Positions 28,075 to 36,430 of a stretch of 37,994 nucleotides of DNA are shown one piece after another; within the stretch, counting starts at the first letter, position 1, and each line of letters starts with the position of its first letter. The notes under the pieces were generated by a model. That model saw only the letters and a program-made list of their open reading frames with translations. It ran no database searches and had not been told where the DNA came from. Location: NCBI GenBank assembly GCA_016463105.1, contig JAEMRY010000002.1, forward strand, positions 18,799 to 56,792. Reading direction: 5' to 3'. Source of the stretch: Ilumatobacteraceae bacterium. Lineage in GTDB: Bacteria; Actinomycetota; Acidimicrobiia; Acidimicrobiales; Ilumatobacteraceae. The translations under genes and the position numbers were made by a program.

Positions 28075-29099
28075 GAAACACCATCCCAATTCGAAAACGC
28101 GTCAATCATTGCTTTGACATCTCCAAGTGGATAAAGAATCGGACAAGTCGCTCCGTTCTTGAGATAGTGGGTTACTTGCTGTCGTGCTTCAGCGGGTGTG
28201 CCACTGGCAGTAAGCATCTGCACGATTTCGTCTGGCACGTGCTTAGATGCGGCGACAACTTGATCGTGTGTGGCGGGCCAAGTTAATACAGAGCCAACTT
28301 TGTCAAGTATTGATTGTGGTACTCCAGACGCCTTCATGATGTGGGGCTGTTGCCCAAGATATTGCGTGACCATTTGTCGCGCCATATCGAGAGCAGTTTT
28401 TCGATCTTCGTGCACACTGCAAACCACTAATTGAGGACGATCAATTGACTCAACTGATCTGCCTGCTCGGTCGGCGCCGATAGATAATGCTTCCATTGCT
28501 TGTTGGTTATATTCAGGAGACACGAGGTAGTTGAGCACAACACCATCAGCAATTTCGCCGGTCAACTCCATCATTTGCATGCCGGTTGCACCTATATATA
28601 TGGGGACATCTTTGGCTCGGCGTTCTTGGTAAACATAGTCGAGCTCAACACCATCGAGATGAACAAACTCGCCATTAAATGTGACCGTCTCGTTATTTAG
28701 TAGTGCACGTACTGAGGTAACGATTTCGCGCATCGCTCGCAAAGGCTTGGCGCGCGAGATTCCAACTTTTTGAGCCAATGGATCCCACCATGCGCCGATG
28801 CCGAGAATAATTCGACCTGGTGCGAGGTCGTCGAGAGTAGAGAATGTTGCCGCGAGTCGAGCAGGGTTGCGACTCCAACAATCGACAACACCAGAACCAA
28901 CCTTGAGAGTTGTGGTTACCGATGCGAATGCCGCCATCGGCACAGTTGCTTCACGAACAAGGCGACTTTCGGCCTGCCAAACTGCTTCAAAGCCCTTGGC
29001 TTCTGCGTATTTAGCAAATTCCATTCCTTCGGAGATGCGGTGAGCATCCTGAAGATATAGCGCAACGCGGGCAGATTTTTTGTTTGTAACAGTGCTCAT
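28071..29099 (-). CDS. LLM-class (probably F420-dependent) oxidoreductase
   Basis: Luciferase-like TIM-barrel oxidoreductase, 342 residues. Family features: [10 protein letters not shown] near the start, [41 protein letters not shown], and the C-terminal [23 protein letters not shown]. The motif set is that of F420-dependent enzymes such as methylene-tetrahydromethanopterin reductase-like proteins rather than FMN monooxygenases, but cofactor choice is inference. It overlaps its neighbours at both ends (start shares a base with the amidohydrolase stop at 29099; stop overlaps the FAD subunit), so it is part of the catabolic operon, where it may reduce or oxygenate a pathway intermediate. Confidence 0.88.
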   Translation of the reverse strand: MSTVTNKKSARVALYLQDAHRISEGMEFAKYAEAKGFEAVWQAESRLVREATVPMAAFASVTTTLKVGSGVVDCWSRNPARLAATFSTLDDLAPGRIILGIGAWWDPLAQKVGISRAKPLRAMREIVTSVRALLNNETVTFNGEFVHLDGVELDYVYQERRAKDVPIYIGATGMQMMELTGEIADGVVLNYLVSPEYNQQAMEALSIGADRAGRSVESIDRPQLVVCSVHEDRKTALDMARQMVTQYLGQQPHIMKASGVPQSILDKVGSVLTWPATHDQVVAASKHVPDEIVQMLTASGTPAEARQQVTHYLKNGATCPILYPLGDVKAMIDAFSNWDGVS

Positions 29100-30169
29100 T
29101 AGATGGCCAACCTCTGATGTAATCGTATTGATTGTTCTGCAGCTTTGGCCCTAACTTCTTGTATATCAACTCGAGTCGGCAGACCAGCGACGACTAATTT
29201 CTCACCGTTAACTTCGACATCTGTGGCGCGAACACCCGGGGTAAATGCAACATGCCACGGGCTATCTAGATGATCGTAGTTATATGTCACTTTGTCAGAT
29301 TTGGCCTCGGGAAATATTTCATAGCCATTTTCTAACCACGACCAAACCGTGGATGGCGTTTGTTCGATGTCATATTCTCGTAGACGAACAAACGCTAAGC
29401 GAGCTTCTTCAAGCATGTCTGCACCAATGCCGTCAGTGCCAAGCAGAATTTTATTCTTTAGTGCACTTGGTTTGGCGTAGCCCACCGAGTTGTTCATGTT
29501 TGATCGCGGATTATGAACCACATATCCAGAAAGTTTTCGGTCTAAGTGCACAGCGTGAATTAAAAGCCAATTGTCTCTAGTCAGTGATTCAAGTCTGGCT
29601 CCGGCATGCACATCATCTAATCCCTCGGCGACATGAATATGAACACCAACATTATGTTTTGCTGCCAGTTCGCTGGCTGCATTTAGGGTTTCATCGCTAC
29701 AAGTAAATGCTGCGTGAACTCCAACCATTCCACGCCCTCCTTGGCTCAGATATCGATCGCATTCTTCTAAGCCCCGTTTGGCAGCATTAGTCATTTTCGA
29801 AAGGGGAGATACTTTCGAGTGCAATTGTCCAAGATCGTCCCAACGATCAGTGACTCCATAGCAAGCGTTGACACGCACTCCGACTTGTTCGCAGGCTTTC
29901 GCGATTAATGAAAGAGAGCCGTCAATAAAATTTGGTGATTCGTGATGATCGATAATGCAAGTCGTGCCGCTGATTAAGGCTTCTGTTGCGCCAAGCATTG
30001 CTGACCAATAAATCATTTGTTCGTCAAGTGCGTTATCTAATCGCCACCAAACCTGTTGCAAGATTTCTAAGAAGTTATTTGGTGTTGTCTTGCTTGCGGG
30101 CATGCCTCGGGCAAGCGACGAATAAAGGTGATGGTGCGCACAGACATGCCCCGAGGTCTGATTCGACAT
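29099..30169 (-). CDS. SsnA-like amidohydrolase, lacking the N-terminal part of the composite domain
   Basis: Metal-dependent TIM-barrel hydrolase, 356 residues against about 440 for E. coli SsnA. It begins almost at the metal motif: [12 protein letters not shown] (HxH at residues 12 and 14). The remaining ligands are present ([25 protein letters not shown]), as are the SsnA-type sequences [27 protein letters not shown] and [12 protein letters not shown]. About 60 N-terminal residues that normally form half of the beta-sandwich are missing, and the C-terminal half is shortened. Upstream in frame lies AAA then the TAA stop of the XdhD-like gene, so no lost start or frameshift explains it. Deaminase or ring-opening activity is plausible but unproven. 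Confidence 0.87.
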   Translation of the reverse strand: MSNQTSGHVCAHHHLYSSLARGMPASKTTPNNFLEILQQVWWRLDNALDEQMIYWSAMLGATEALISGTTCIIDHHESPNFIDGSLSLIAKACEQVGVRVNACYGVTDRWDDLGQLHSKVSPLSKMTNAAKRGLEECDRYLSQGGRGMVGVHAAFTCSDETLNAASELAAKHNVGVHIHVAEGLDDVHAGARLESLTRDNWLLIHAVHLDRKLSGYVVHNPRSNMNNSVGYAKPSALKNKILLGTDGIGADMLEEARLAFVRLREYDIEQTPSTVWSWLENGYEIFPEAKSDKVTYNYDHLDSPWHVAFTPGVRATDVEVNGEKLVVAGLPTRVDIQEVRAKAAEQSIRLHQRLAI

Positions 30170-30172
30170 TTT

Positions 30173-32782
30173 TTACTCTTCTTGTTTGTCTCGACGCATC
30201 GGTAAAGTATTGCGCCACTGCCCATCAAGGCTGTGCATGGCAGTGGCTACCGCACCCGCAGTTGGCACTAAGCCGATTTCACCCACACCCTTGATGCCGT
30301 ATGGCGAGTTGGGCTGGGCAGACTCAATAAGTTTGACGTCAATTTTTGGAACATCTTTTGCTCGCAAGATGCCAAGACTGCGTAATGTCATATTTGTCGG
30401 AAACGCCGTAACTGGATCAGACGGAAAATCTTCAGTCAGTGCATAGCCCAGTCCCATGTGCACACTGCCTTCAACTTGACCCTCACAAAGAGTTGGGTTA
30501 ACAATGCGACCTACGTCGTGTACAGCGAGTACACGCTCAATCTTTTGGGTTTCGCGATCGATCACAACCATTTGTGCGGCGTAACTAAAAGTCGAATGGA
30601 TTAGTGGATTAGTGACCCCAGGTTCGCCAAGTTTGTTTGTCCAGTCAACGCGATATTCACCGACGTGGTCAACGCCTTTTGCAAAGTTTGCAGCACGAGC
30701 GACATCGCATGCATCTTTAACCGAACCTGCTCCCATCAGCGTGCCGCGTGAACCAGTTGTCTGACCGAAACCGAGTTCGCGAGTTGTATCAACAATGACG
30801 TCAATCAGAGCCGCATCAACTCCGAGTTCGTGAACAGCAACTTGAGCAGCAACAGTGTTGATCCCTTGACCCATTTCGGTCCAGCCGTGGCGTACTTCGA
30901 TTCGTCCGTTTTCTTTAAAGTGCACGACTGCTTTTGAGATTTCTTTGAAGCCGTTTCCGAGACCACTATTTTTTAAGCCCAGTCCGAGGCCCACTGCTTT
31001 GCCCGCGGCAACTGCTGCATCGTATTCGGGTTTGATTTCGTTAAGGCAAATTTCTGCGCCCAAGCAACCGTCATCCATGATTTGCCCAGGTCCCCAAACC
31101 ATGCCGGGCTTGATCACATTTCGTGATCTGATTTCCCAACCAGAAATTCCTACTTTTTCGGCCAGTCTGTCGAGCACACCTTCCATCGCAAACTGTGCTT
31201 GATTCGCACCAAAACCGCGGAAGGCACCGCAGATTGGATTGTTTGTTCGCGCCGCAATCGCTTCAACATCAATATTCGGAACTTGATATGGACCACTGGC
31301 ATGGCCTGCCATACGTTCTAGAACTTTCATTCCGACACTTGCGTATGCACCAGAGTCGCCAAGTGCACGAACACGTAACCCAGTGAGTCGGCCTTGATCA
31401 TCGCAACCAGCCTCGTAATCCATTTCTATTGGGTGACGTTTTGCATGCATTAAAAAACTCTCTTCGCGTGTGAGAGTGCATTTGACCGGCACATTAAGTA
31501 ACCAGGCAGCCAAGGATGCATGGGCTTGATTGCTCATATCTTCTTTGCCACCAAATGCACCACCGTTAGTAACGAGAGTGACGGTGACTTGCTCGTTAGG
31601 AACAGCAAGTAGGCGAGCGATGTCGTTGCGGTCATCCCATACGCCTTGACCACCTGAGTAAACCTGTAGATGTCGTGTTGATGCATCGGTGCTGGGCACT
31701 GCAAGTGTGCTTTCGGGCTCTAGAAAAGCGTGTTCAATTCTTTGAGTTGAAAATATTTCGCGAACAACATGTTTACTTGAGGCAAATGCTTCGTCGCAAT
31801 CACCGCGTTTATAGCTTGATTTGCTAAGAATATTATTTTCGGTTTTCCAAACAGCAAGATCGCTAGAAGATATGGCAATTCTTGGATCTGTGATTGCAGC
31901 GAGCGCGTCATAAGACACTTCGACGTGAGCAGTTGCGTGTCGTGCGTTCATTCGCGTATCAGCAACGACGATCGCCAAGACGTCACCCGCATAAGAAGTG
32001 CGACCACCAACCGGAATCATCACCGGCCAGTCTTTGTAAATAATTCCCATCATCAACTCACCTGGAATATCAGCAGCCGTAAAAACTGCTTTAACACCTG
32101 GTTGATCTAAAGCATTTGCCGTGTTGATCGCGAGTACATCCGCGCGTGCGTATTTTGTGAAAACTAACGCAGCGTGCAACATTCCTGGTTCGCGCATGTC
32201 GTCGATGTATCCACGGTCGCCGAGTGTTAAAGCTTCAGCCTCAAGTTTTTTAACTCGCACACCAAGTCCGCCAGTCGTAACTATTTCGCGAACTTCGCCT
32301 CGCGCCACTGTCTCAATTGCTTCAAGAATTTTTACGTATCCAGTGCAACGACAAAGGTGCGCACCAAGATGGCGGGCCATATCTTCACGCTTCAAACCAG
32401 CGCCTTTTTTGTCAATTTGAGCTTTTGCGCGCACGACGATTCCTGGTATGCAAAATCCACATTGCAAACCACCGCAAGCTGCGAACGCATTAGCGAAAGC
32501 ATCGCGCTCTGATTGGCTGACTCCTTCGAGTGTCGTGATCTCTGAGCCAGTTACTTTTTCAAGCGACTGCTGACAACTAACAATTGCCTTTCCATCTACA
32601 AGAACTGTGCAGCAACCACACTGACCAGTTGGAGAGCAACCATCTTTGGCAGATGTGATATTAAGTTCTTCTCGAAGTGCGGCCAATAAATGCGGATGAT
32701 CGCTACGCACCGTTACAGGCGTGCCGTTGACACTAAACGCCACACGCTCGGCTGTAGTCAGCCCCTGGTCGACCTGAGTCAT
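30173..32782 (-). CDS. Fused [2Fe-2S]/molybdopterin hydroxylase, XdhD / selenium-dependent xanthine dehydrogenase-like
   Basis: 869 residues in one chain. The first about 165 form two [2Fe-2S] domains (CSPTGQCGCC, then CGFCIPG and HLCRCTGY). The a/b hammerhead follows (about 190-310), then the Mo-binding domains with GGQGVWDDRNDIA, NGGAFGGKEDMSNQ, NNPICGAFRGFGANQ and GLGLKNSGLGNGF. The active-site Glu is in GIKGVGEIG. There is no FAD domain. The fusion layout and these sequences recall E. coli XdhD and the selenium-dependent xanthine dehydrogenase family more than ordinary XdhB. The pairing with an SsnA-like gene 3 bases downstream supports this. Selenium use cannot be shown here, since yqeB, yqeC and selD are not in the window. 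Start ATG 32782 with TATGGT 6 bases upstream. Confidence 0.88.
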   Translation of the reverse strand: MTQVDQGLTTAERVAFSVNGTPVTVRSDHPHLLAALREELNITSAKDGCSPTGQCGCCTVLVDGKAIVSCQQSLEKVTGSEITTLEGVSQSERDAFANAFAACGGLQCGFCIPGIVVRAKAQIDKKGAGLKREDMARHLGAHLCRCTGYVKILEAIETVARGEVREIVTTGGLGVRVKKLEAEALTLGDRGYIDDMREPGMLHAALVFTKYARADVLAINTANALDQPGVKAVFTAADIPGELMMGIIYKDWPVMIPVGGRTSYAGDVLAIVVADTRMNARHATAHVEVSYDALAAITDPRIAISSSDLAVWKTENNILSKSSYKRGDCDEAFASSKHVVREIFSTQRIEHAFLEPESTLAVPSTDASTRHLQVYSGGQGVWDDRNDIARLLAVPNEQVTVTLVTNGGAFGGKEDMSNQAHASLAAWLLNVPVKCTLTREESFLMHAKRHPIEMDYEAGCDDQGRLTGLRVRALGDSGAYASVGMKVLERMAGHASGPYQVPNIDVEAIAARTNNPICGAFRGFGANQAQFAMEGVLDRLAEKVGISGWEIRSRNVIKPGMVWGPGQIMDDGCLGAEICLNEIKPEYDAAVAAGKAVGLGLGLKNSGLGNGFKEISKAVVHFKENGRIEVRHGWTEMGQGINTVAAQVAVHELGVDAALIDVIVDTTRELGFGQTTGSRGTLMGAGSVKDACDVARAANFAKGVDHVGEYRVDWTNKLGEPGVTNPLIHSTFSYAAQMVVIDRETQKIERVLAVHDVGRIVNPTLCEGQVEGSVHMGLGYALTEDFPSDPVTAFPTNMTLRSLGILRAKDVPKIDVKLIESAQPNSPYGIKGVGEIGLVPTAGAVATAMHSLDGQWRNTLPMRRDKQEE

Positions 32783-32788
32783 GTATTA

Positions 32789-32794
32789 ACCATA
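32789..32794 (-). promoter_or_regulatory. Candidate -10 box for leaderless XdhD-like transcript
   Basis: On the minus strand TATGGT is followed by exactly 6 bases and the ATG. No Shine-Dalgarno is present. The matching -35 position (about 32812-32818) is a poor match and overlaps a perfect palindrome, as in a regulated promoter. Confidence 0.48.
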
Positions 32795-32812
32795 CTCTGA
32801 TTGGGCTTCAGG

Positions 32813-32827
32813 TTTACATTATGTAAA
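32813..32827. promoter_or_regulatory. Palindromic operator-like site TTTACATTATGTAAA
   Basis: Perfect 7-base inverted repeat with a 1-base centre. The loop is too short to form an RNA hairpin, so it is more likely a binding site for a dimeric regulator. It is centred about 38 bases upstream of the XdhD-like start codon, overlapping the -35 position of the proposed promoter, in the only sizeable gap (59 bases) of the minus-strand cluster. The regulator is not encoded in the window. Confidence 0.6.
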
Positions 32828-32841
32828 GAAACAGCGTTTCG

Positions 32842-33765
32842 TCAATCCAGCACAGTGCCACGTTGACCAGTAATTCGCCCATAAACCTCAGGTCGTCGGT
32901 AGCGGTCGAAATTAAACAAAGTGTTTTTGTAATTATTGCACCAGTCAAGATCGCAAACCGCTGTCACTAATTCGTCGTCACTGGTCACGGTTTTGGCAAG
33001 CAATTCACCCGACGGTGCGATGATGCTTGAGTCGGCGAGGCTGTCGACACCTTCTTCGACTCCACCTTTGGCAACACCAACGACGAATGTGCCATTTTGG
33101 TATGCGCCACTTTGCATAACGAGTGCATTGTGAAAACCTTGAAGTGGATCTTGAGACGGATCAGGAATATATTGCAACGGCGTGTTGTAGCCGCAGAGAA
33201 TCATTTCTACACCCTGCAATCCCATCACGCGATAACTTTCTGGCCATCGACGGTCATTGCAGATCATCATTCCGATTCGTCCACCGAACGCCTTCCAAAC
33301 CCCAAAACCGTCATCACTCGGTTTGAAGTAGTAACGCTCAGCATGTTGAAACGGACGATCAGGTTCGTGGTGTTCGTGACCCGGAATATGAACCTTGCGA
33401 TATTTTGCGACGATAGATCCATCGCGCTCAACTAAAATTTGTGTATTAAAACGTTCACCTTGAGGTGTCAGTTCTGCATATCCTAAACAAAATCCAATAT
33501 TAAGTTTCTTCGCTTCGTCAAATAGTGGCTTTGTAATCGCCGATGGCATTTCGGTCTCATACCAATGATCGGCTTGAGTGATGTCATCAACGAACCATCT
33601 CGGAAAAAAAGTCGTTAGCGCTAATTCTGGAAACACAACTAACTCGACTTTTTTAGAGTGAGCTTCTCGCAGTAGCTCAAGCAAACGTGCAACGACTGAT
33701 TTACGATCATCTGTGCGTTGCACTGGCCCAAGTTGAGCCGCGGCAACATTTAGCAACCGTGACAC
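32842..33765 (-). CDS. N-carbamoyl-D-amino acid hydrolase (D-carbamoylase), nitrilase superfamily
   Basis: Hydrolyses N-carbamoyl-D-amino acids to D-amino acid, CO2 and ammonia. The 307 residues closely follow the Agrobacterium D-carbamoylase (304 aa): VFPELALTTFFPRW (catalytic Glu47), YETEMP, GFCLGYAEL, KYRKVHIPGHE (catalytic Lys near 121-124), RPFQH, ICNDRRWPE (catalytic Cys169), GYNTP and QSGAYQNG. The Glu-Lys-Cys triad is complete. These D-carbamoylase-specific stretches make a generic nitrilase or beta-ureidopropionase less likely, though the true substrate could differ. Its start shares one base with the stop of the M20 amidohydrolase (33765), so the two are translationally linked. Confidence 0.88.
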   Translation of the reverse strand: MSRLLNVAAAQLGPVQRTDDRKSVVARLLELLREAHSKKVELVVFPELALTTFFPRWFVDDITQADHWYETEMPSAITKPLFDEAKKLNIGFCLGYAELTPQGERFNTQILVERDGSIVAKYRKVHIPGHEHHEPDRPFQHAERYYFKPSDDGFGVWKAFGGRIGMMICNDRRWPESYRVMGLQGVEMILCGYNTPLQYIPDPSQDPLQGFHNALVMQSGAYQNGTFVVGVAKGGVEEGVDSLADSSIIAPSGELLAKTVTSDDELVTAVCDLDWCNNYKNTLFNFDRYRRPEVYGRITGQRGTVLD

Positions 33766-35036
33766 TATTTATCTTCCAAAAGCTCGAGCGTTGTCAGCGA
33801 AAGCATCGTATGCAACAAAATATTCGCGCCGGCTATCAGATCAATAGTTTCGGTGAACTCTGCAGGGTTGTGGCTAATACCTTTGACACTTGGCACGAAA
33901 ATCATTCCTGAAGGGCAGACGCGCGCCAGCATTTGTGCGTCGTGACCAGCGCCCGATGGCATTCGTTGAACCGTATTACCTTGATCTCGCGCAATTTTTT
34001 CAACACAGTCAATTACGCGATCATCAAAAATTACTGGTTCGAAACGAACTAGTTCGCGTGTGGTTATTTTTACTCCTTCGCCGACCGCGATATCTATTAA
34101 GAATTCAGAAATTTTTGACTCGGCTTGTTTAAGTAGTGATTCGTCTGTGTTGCGCACATCAAGCGTGAGGGTCGCTTTGGCCGCTACGACATTTGTCAGA
34201 TTGGGATGTATATCAATCTTGCCGACTGTGCAAACTTGATCGCCACCCATAGTGATTGCAAGTTTGCGCATGAAAACAGTTATTTCGGCGGCGATGTATG
34301 CAGGGTCGTGGCGCAGTGACATCGGGGTGGTTCCCGCATGGTTGGATTGTCCAATAATTGTGACTTCTTGCCACGAGATTCCCTGCACGCTTGTTACGGC
34401 ACCGATGCGTACATTGTTAGCTTCAAGCATCGGTCCCTGTTCGATATGCAATTCGACAAATGCATGCGGAATCAAACCTGGGCAAGGTGTTGTGCCGGCG
34501 TATCCGATGCGCACAAGTTCGTCACCGAGTTTCGCACCATCAATTGCGATTACGTCCAATGCTTCTTCAAGTGAAAGGCCACCCACATATACGAGTGAGC
34601 CGAGCATGTCTGGGGCGAAGCGCGCACCCTCTTCATCGGTAAAAATGCCAACAGCGAGTGGACGCGGCGGAGTCACGCCAGCTTTCTGACAAGTTTCAAT
34701 AACCTCAAGTGCGGCGAGCACGCCGTAGCACCCATCAAATCTTCCACCGGTGCGAACCGTGTCGATGTGTGAACCCGACATTACAGGTGTACCGATTCCG
34801 ACGTTCCAGATACCAATAATGTTGCCCACAGCATCTATCGAAACGTCCAAGTTGCAATCTTTCATCCAAGCAACAAGCAGATCTCGTCCATCTTTGTCCT
34901 CGTCGGTGAGTGCGAGGCGACAGTTTCCGCCACCGTCAATCGGGGCAATTTCAGCGAGCGCGTTAATCCGAGTCATCAGACGATCGCCATCAATACAAAG
35001 ATCTAAATGCTGTTGGCTGAAGTCACCTAGGGGCAC
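33765..35036 (-). CDS. Zn-dependent M20-family amidohydrolase (N-carbamoyl-L-amino acid / ureido acid / allantoate type)
   Basis: 423 residues of the M20 family that cleaves carbamoyl or ureido amides. Metal and substrate motifs are intact: GSHIDTVRTGGRFDGCYG (His and bridging Asp), TDEEGARF (Glu pair), ELHIEQGP (His), GQSNHAGTTPM (dimerisation-domain His and substrate site) and SGAGHDAQM (last His). Family members include L-carbamoylase, beta-ureidopropionase and allantoate amidohydrolase, which cannot be told apart by eye. It is the first gene of the minus-strand cluster. GTG start with TAAAAT exactly 6 bases upstream; the divergent aminotransferase starts only 37 bases away. Confidence 0.9.
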   Translation of the reverse strand: MPLGDFSQQHLDLCIDGDRLMTRINALAEIAPIDGGGNCRLALTDEDKDGRDLLVAWMKDCNLDVSIDAVGNIIGIWNVGIGTPVMSGSHIDTVRTGGRFDGCYGVLAALEVIETCQKAGVTPPRPLAVGIFTDEEGARFAPDMLGSLVYVGGLSLEEALDVIAIDGAKLGDELVRIGYAGTTPCPGLIPHAFVELHIEQGPMLEANNVRIGAVTSVQGISWQEVTIIGQSNHAGTTPMSLRHDPAYIAAEITVFMRKLAITMGGDQVCTVGKIDIHPNLTNVVAAKATLTLDVRNTDESLLKQAESKISEFLIDIAVGEGVKITTRELVRFEPVIFDDRVIDCVEKIARDQGNTVQRMPSGAGHDAQMLARVCPSGMIFVPSVKGISHNPAEFTETIDLIAGANILLHTMLSLTTLELLEDK

Positions 35037-35042
35037 TTAGAG

Positions 35043-35048
35043 ATTTTA
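35043..35048 (-). promoter_or_regulatory. Candidate -10 box for the minus-strand catabolic operon
   Basis: TAAAAT (5 of 6 to TATAAT) on the minus strand, followed by 6 bases and the GTG of the M20 amidohydrolase. The spacing suggests a leaderless transcript. The divergent plus-strand gene has a weaker CATGAT (35062-35067) 6 bases before its GTG, so both promoters must share the 37-base gap and reach into each other's gene. Confidence 0.5.
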
Positions 35049-35073
35049 CACCGCAATTTGCCATGATGGAGAG

Positions 35074-36420
35074 GTGATTAATCAACAAAGGCTTTCGGAA
35101 GCACTGGAAGTCGAAGAAAAACTATTTATCAGCCGTCATCCGAAATCTAAAGCTGCGGCAAACAGCGCTAGTAGTTCACTGATTGCAGGTGTACCGATGC
35201 CTTGGATGACGAGATGGCCAGGGAGTTTTCCGCTTTACGTTCGTCGAGCAAGTGGTGCCAGATTCACAGACATTGATGACATTGAATACGTCGATTTTTG
35301 TCTTGGCGATACAGGTGCGATGACAGGTCACGCGGTTGCTGAAATTACGCAAGCAATCTCGACACAATTAAGTAATGGCTCAACGATGATGTTGCCGACA
35401 CAAGACGCAAGTTGGGTGGGCGAGGAGTTAACTCGACGTTTTGGGTTACCGAAATGGCAGTTCACGATTAGTGCGACTGACGCGAATCGATTTGTGTTGC
35501 GAATCGCAAGACATCTTACAAAGCGTTCGAAGATTTTGGTGCATGACTGGTGTTATCACGGCACAGTAGATGAGACTTTGGTGATCGCTGACGTGAACGG
35601 CCAGACGATTTCTCGTCCTGGTGCGATTGGTCCACAGATAGACCCTGCTCTGACGACACGAGTTGCACCATTTAATGATCTTGCGATTCTTGAGCAACAA
35701 CTACAGCATCGTGATGTCGCGTGTATGTTGATCGAACCAGCACTTACAAATATTGGAATCGTTTTACCTGAAGATGGATACTTGGCTGGCGTTCGAGAAC
35801 TAACTAGAAAATACGGCACGCTGTTGATTATTGACGAGACACATACGATCTGTGCTGGTCCTGGTGGTTGCACAAAACTTTGGCAACTTGAACCTGACAT
35901 GCTGGTGATCGGCAAAACAATCGGCGGCGGAGTACCAGTTGCCGCTTACGGAATGAGTGCAGAACTCGCCGCACAAATTGAACAGAACTTGAGTGATCAT
36001 GATGTGGATGTCTCGGGAATCGGCGGAACTCTCTCTGGTAGCGCCTTAGCGATGGCTGCAATTCGGGCAACACTTAGTAATTGTTTATTGCCGTCGCAAT
36101 TTGAACAAACAATTCAATTGGCAAGTCGGTGGACTACAGGCGTGACTAAATCGTATACACAGCACAATTTGGATTGGAATGTTCAACAACTTGGCTGTCG
36201 TGCCGAGTATTGGTTTTGCAAACCTCCAAGAAACGGCGCACAAGCGGCGGCAGCATCTGATCCAAAATTAGAAAGCTTTATGCACTTGTGGGCAATTAAT
36301 CGCGGCGTGCTTCTAACTCCGTTTCACAACATGGCACTGATGTCATCGTTTCATACAACTGCTGATGTTGATCTGCATACTGAAGTATTTAATGCCGCTC
36401 TTGATGAGTTGTCAGTCTGA
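35074..36420 (+). CDS. Class-III PLP-dependent aminotransferase (glutamate-1-semialdehyde aminomutase-like)
   Basis: Fold-type I aminotransferase, 448 residues. Visible: YVDFCLGDTGAMTGHA near 70-85, the PLP-contact stretch ISATDANRFVLRIAR, VHDWCYHGTVDE, LIEPALTN, LLIIDETHT (PLP-binding Asp), and the Schiff-base lysine in VIGKTIGGGVPVAAYG (about residue 281). It resembles GSA-aminomutase-like proteins that act on beta- or omega-amino acids rather than the haem-pathway enzyme, partly because of the context next to carbamoyl hydrolases (inference). GTG 35074 is the only reasonable start; the GGAGAG before it is too close to work as a normal Shine-Dalgarno. Divergent from the catabolic operon. 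Confidence 0.87.
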   Translation: MINQQRLSEALEVEEKLFISRHPKSKAAANSASSSLIAGVPMPWMTRWPGSFPLYVRRASGARFTDIDDIEYVDFCLGDTGAMTGHAVAEITQAISTQLSNGSTMMLPTQDASWVGEELTRRFGLPKWQFTISATDANRFVLRIARHLTKRSKILVHDWCYHGTVDETLVIADVNGQTISRPGAIGPQIDPALTTRVAPFNDLAILEQQLQHRDVACMLIEPALTNIGIVLPEDGYLAGVRELTRKYGTLLIIDETHTICAGPGGCTKLWQLEPDMLVIGKTIGGGVPVAAYGMSAELAAQIEQNLSDHDVDVSGIGGTLSGSALAMAAIRATLSNCLLPSQFEQTIQLASRWTTGVTKSYTQHNLDWNVQQLGCRAEYWFCKPPRNGAQAAAASDPKLESFMHLWAINRGVLLTPFHNMALMSSFHTTADVDLHTEVFNAALDELSV

Positions 36421-36430
36421 AAAATCGTAA

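Noticed and set aside
29099-30175. Frameshift explaining the short SsnA-like protein
   Set aside because: The sequence immediately upstream encodes the intact C-terminus of the XdhD-like enzyme; no SsnA N-terminal sequence is present in any frame.
32813-32827. Intrinsic terminator after the D-carbamoylase gene
   Set aside because: The palindrome has a one-base centre and AT-rich arms, so it cannot form a stable RNA hairpin, and no T-run follows on the minus strand.
32842-33765. Generic nitrilase or beta-ureidopropionase
   Set aside because: Several long stretches (TTFFPRW, YETEMP, CNDRRWPE, GYNTP) match D-carbamoylase specifically.
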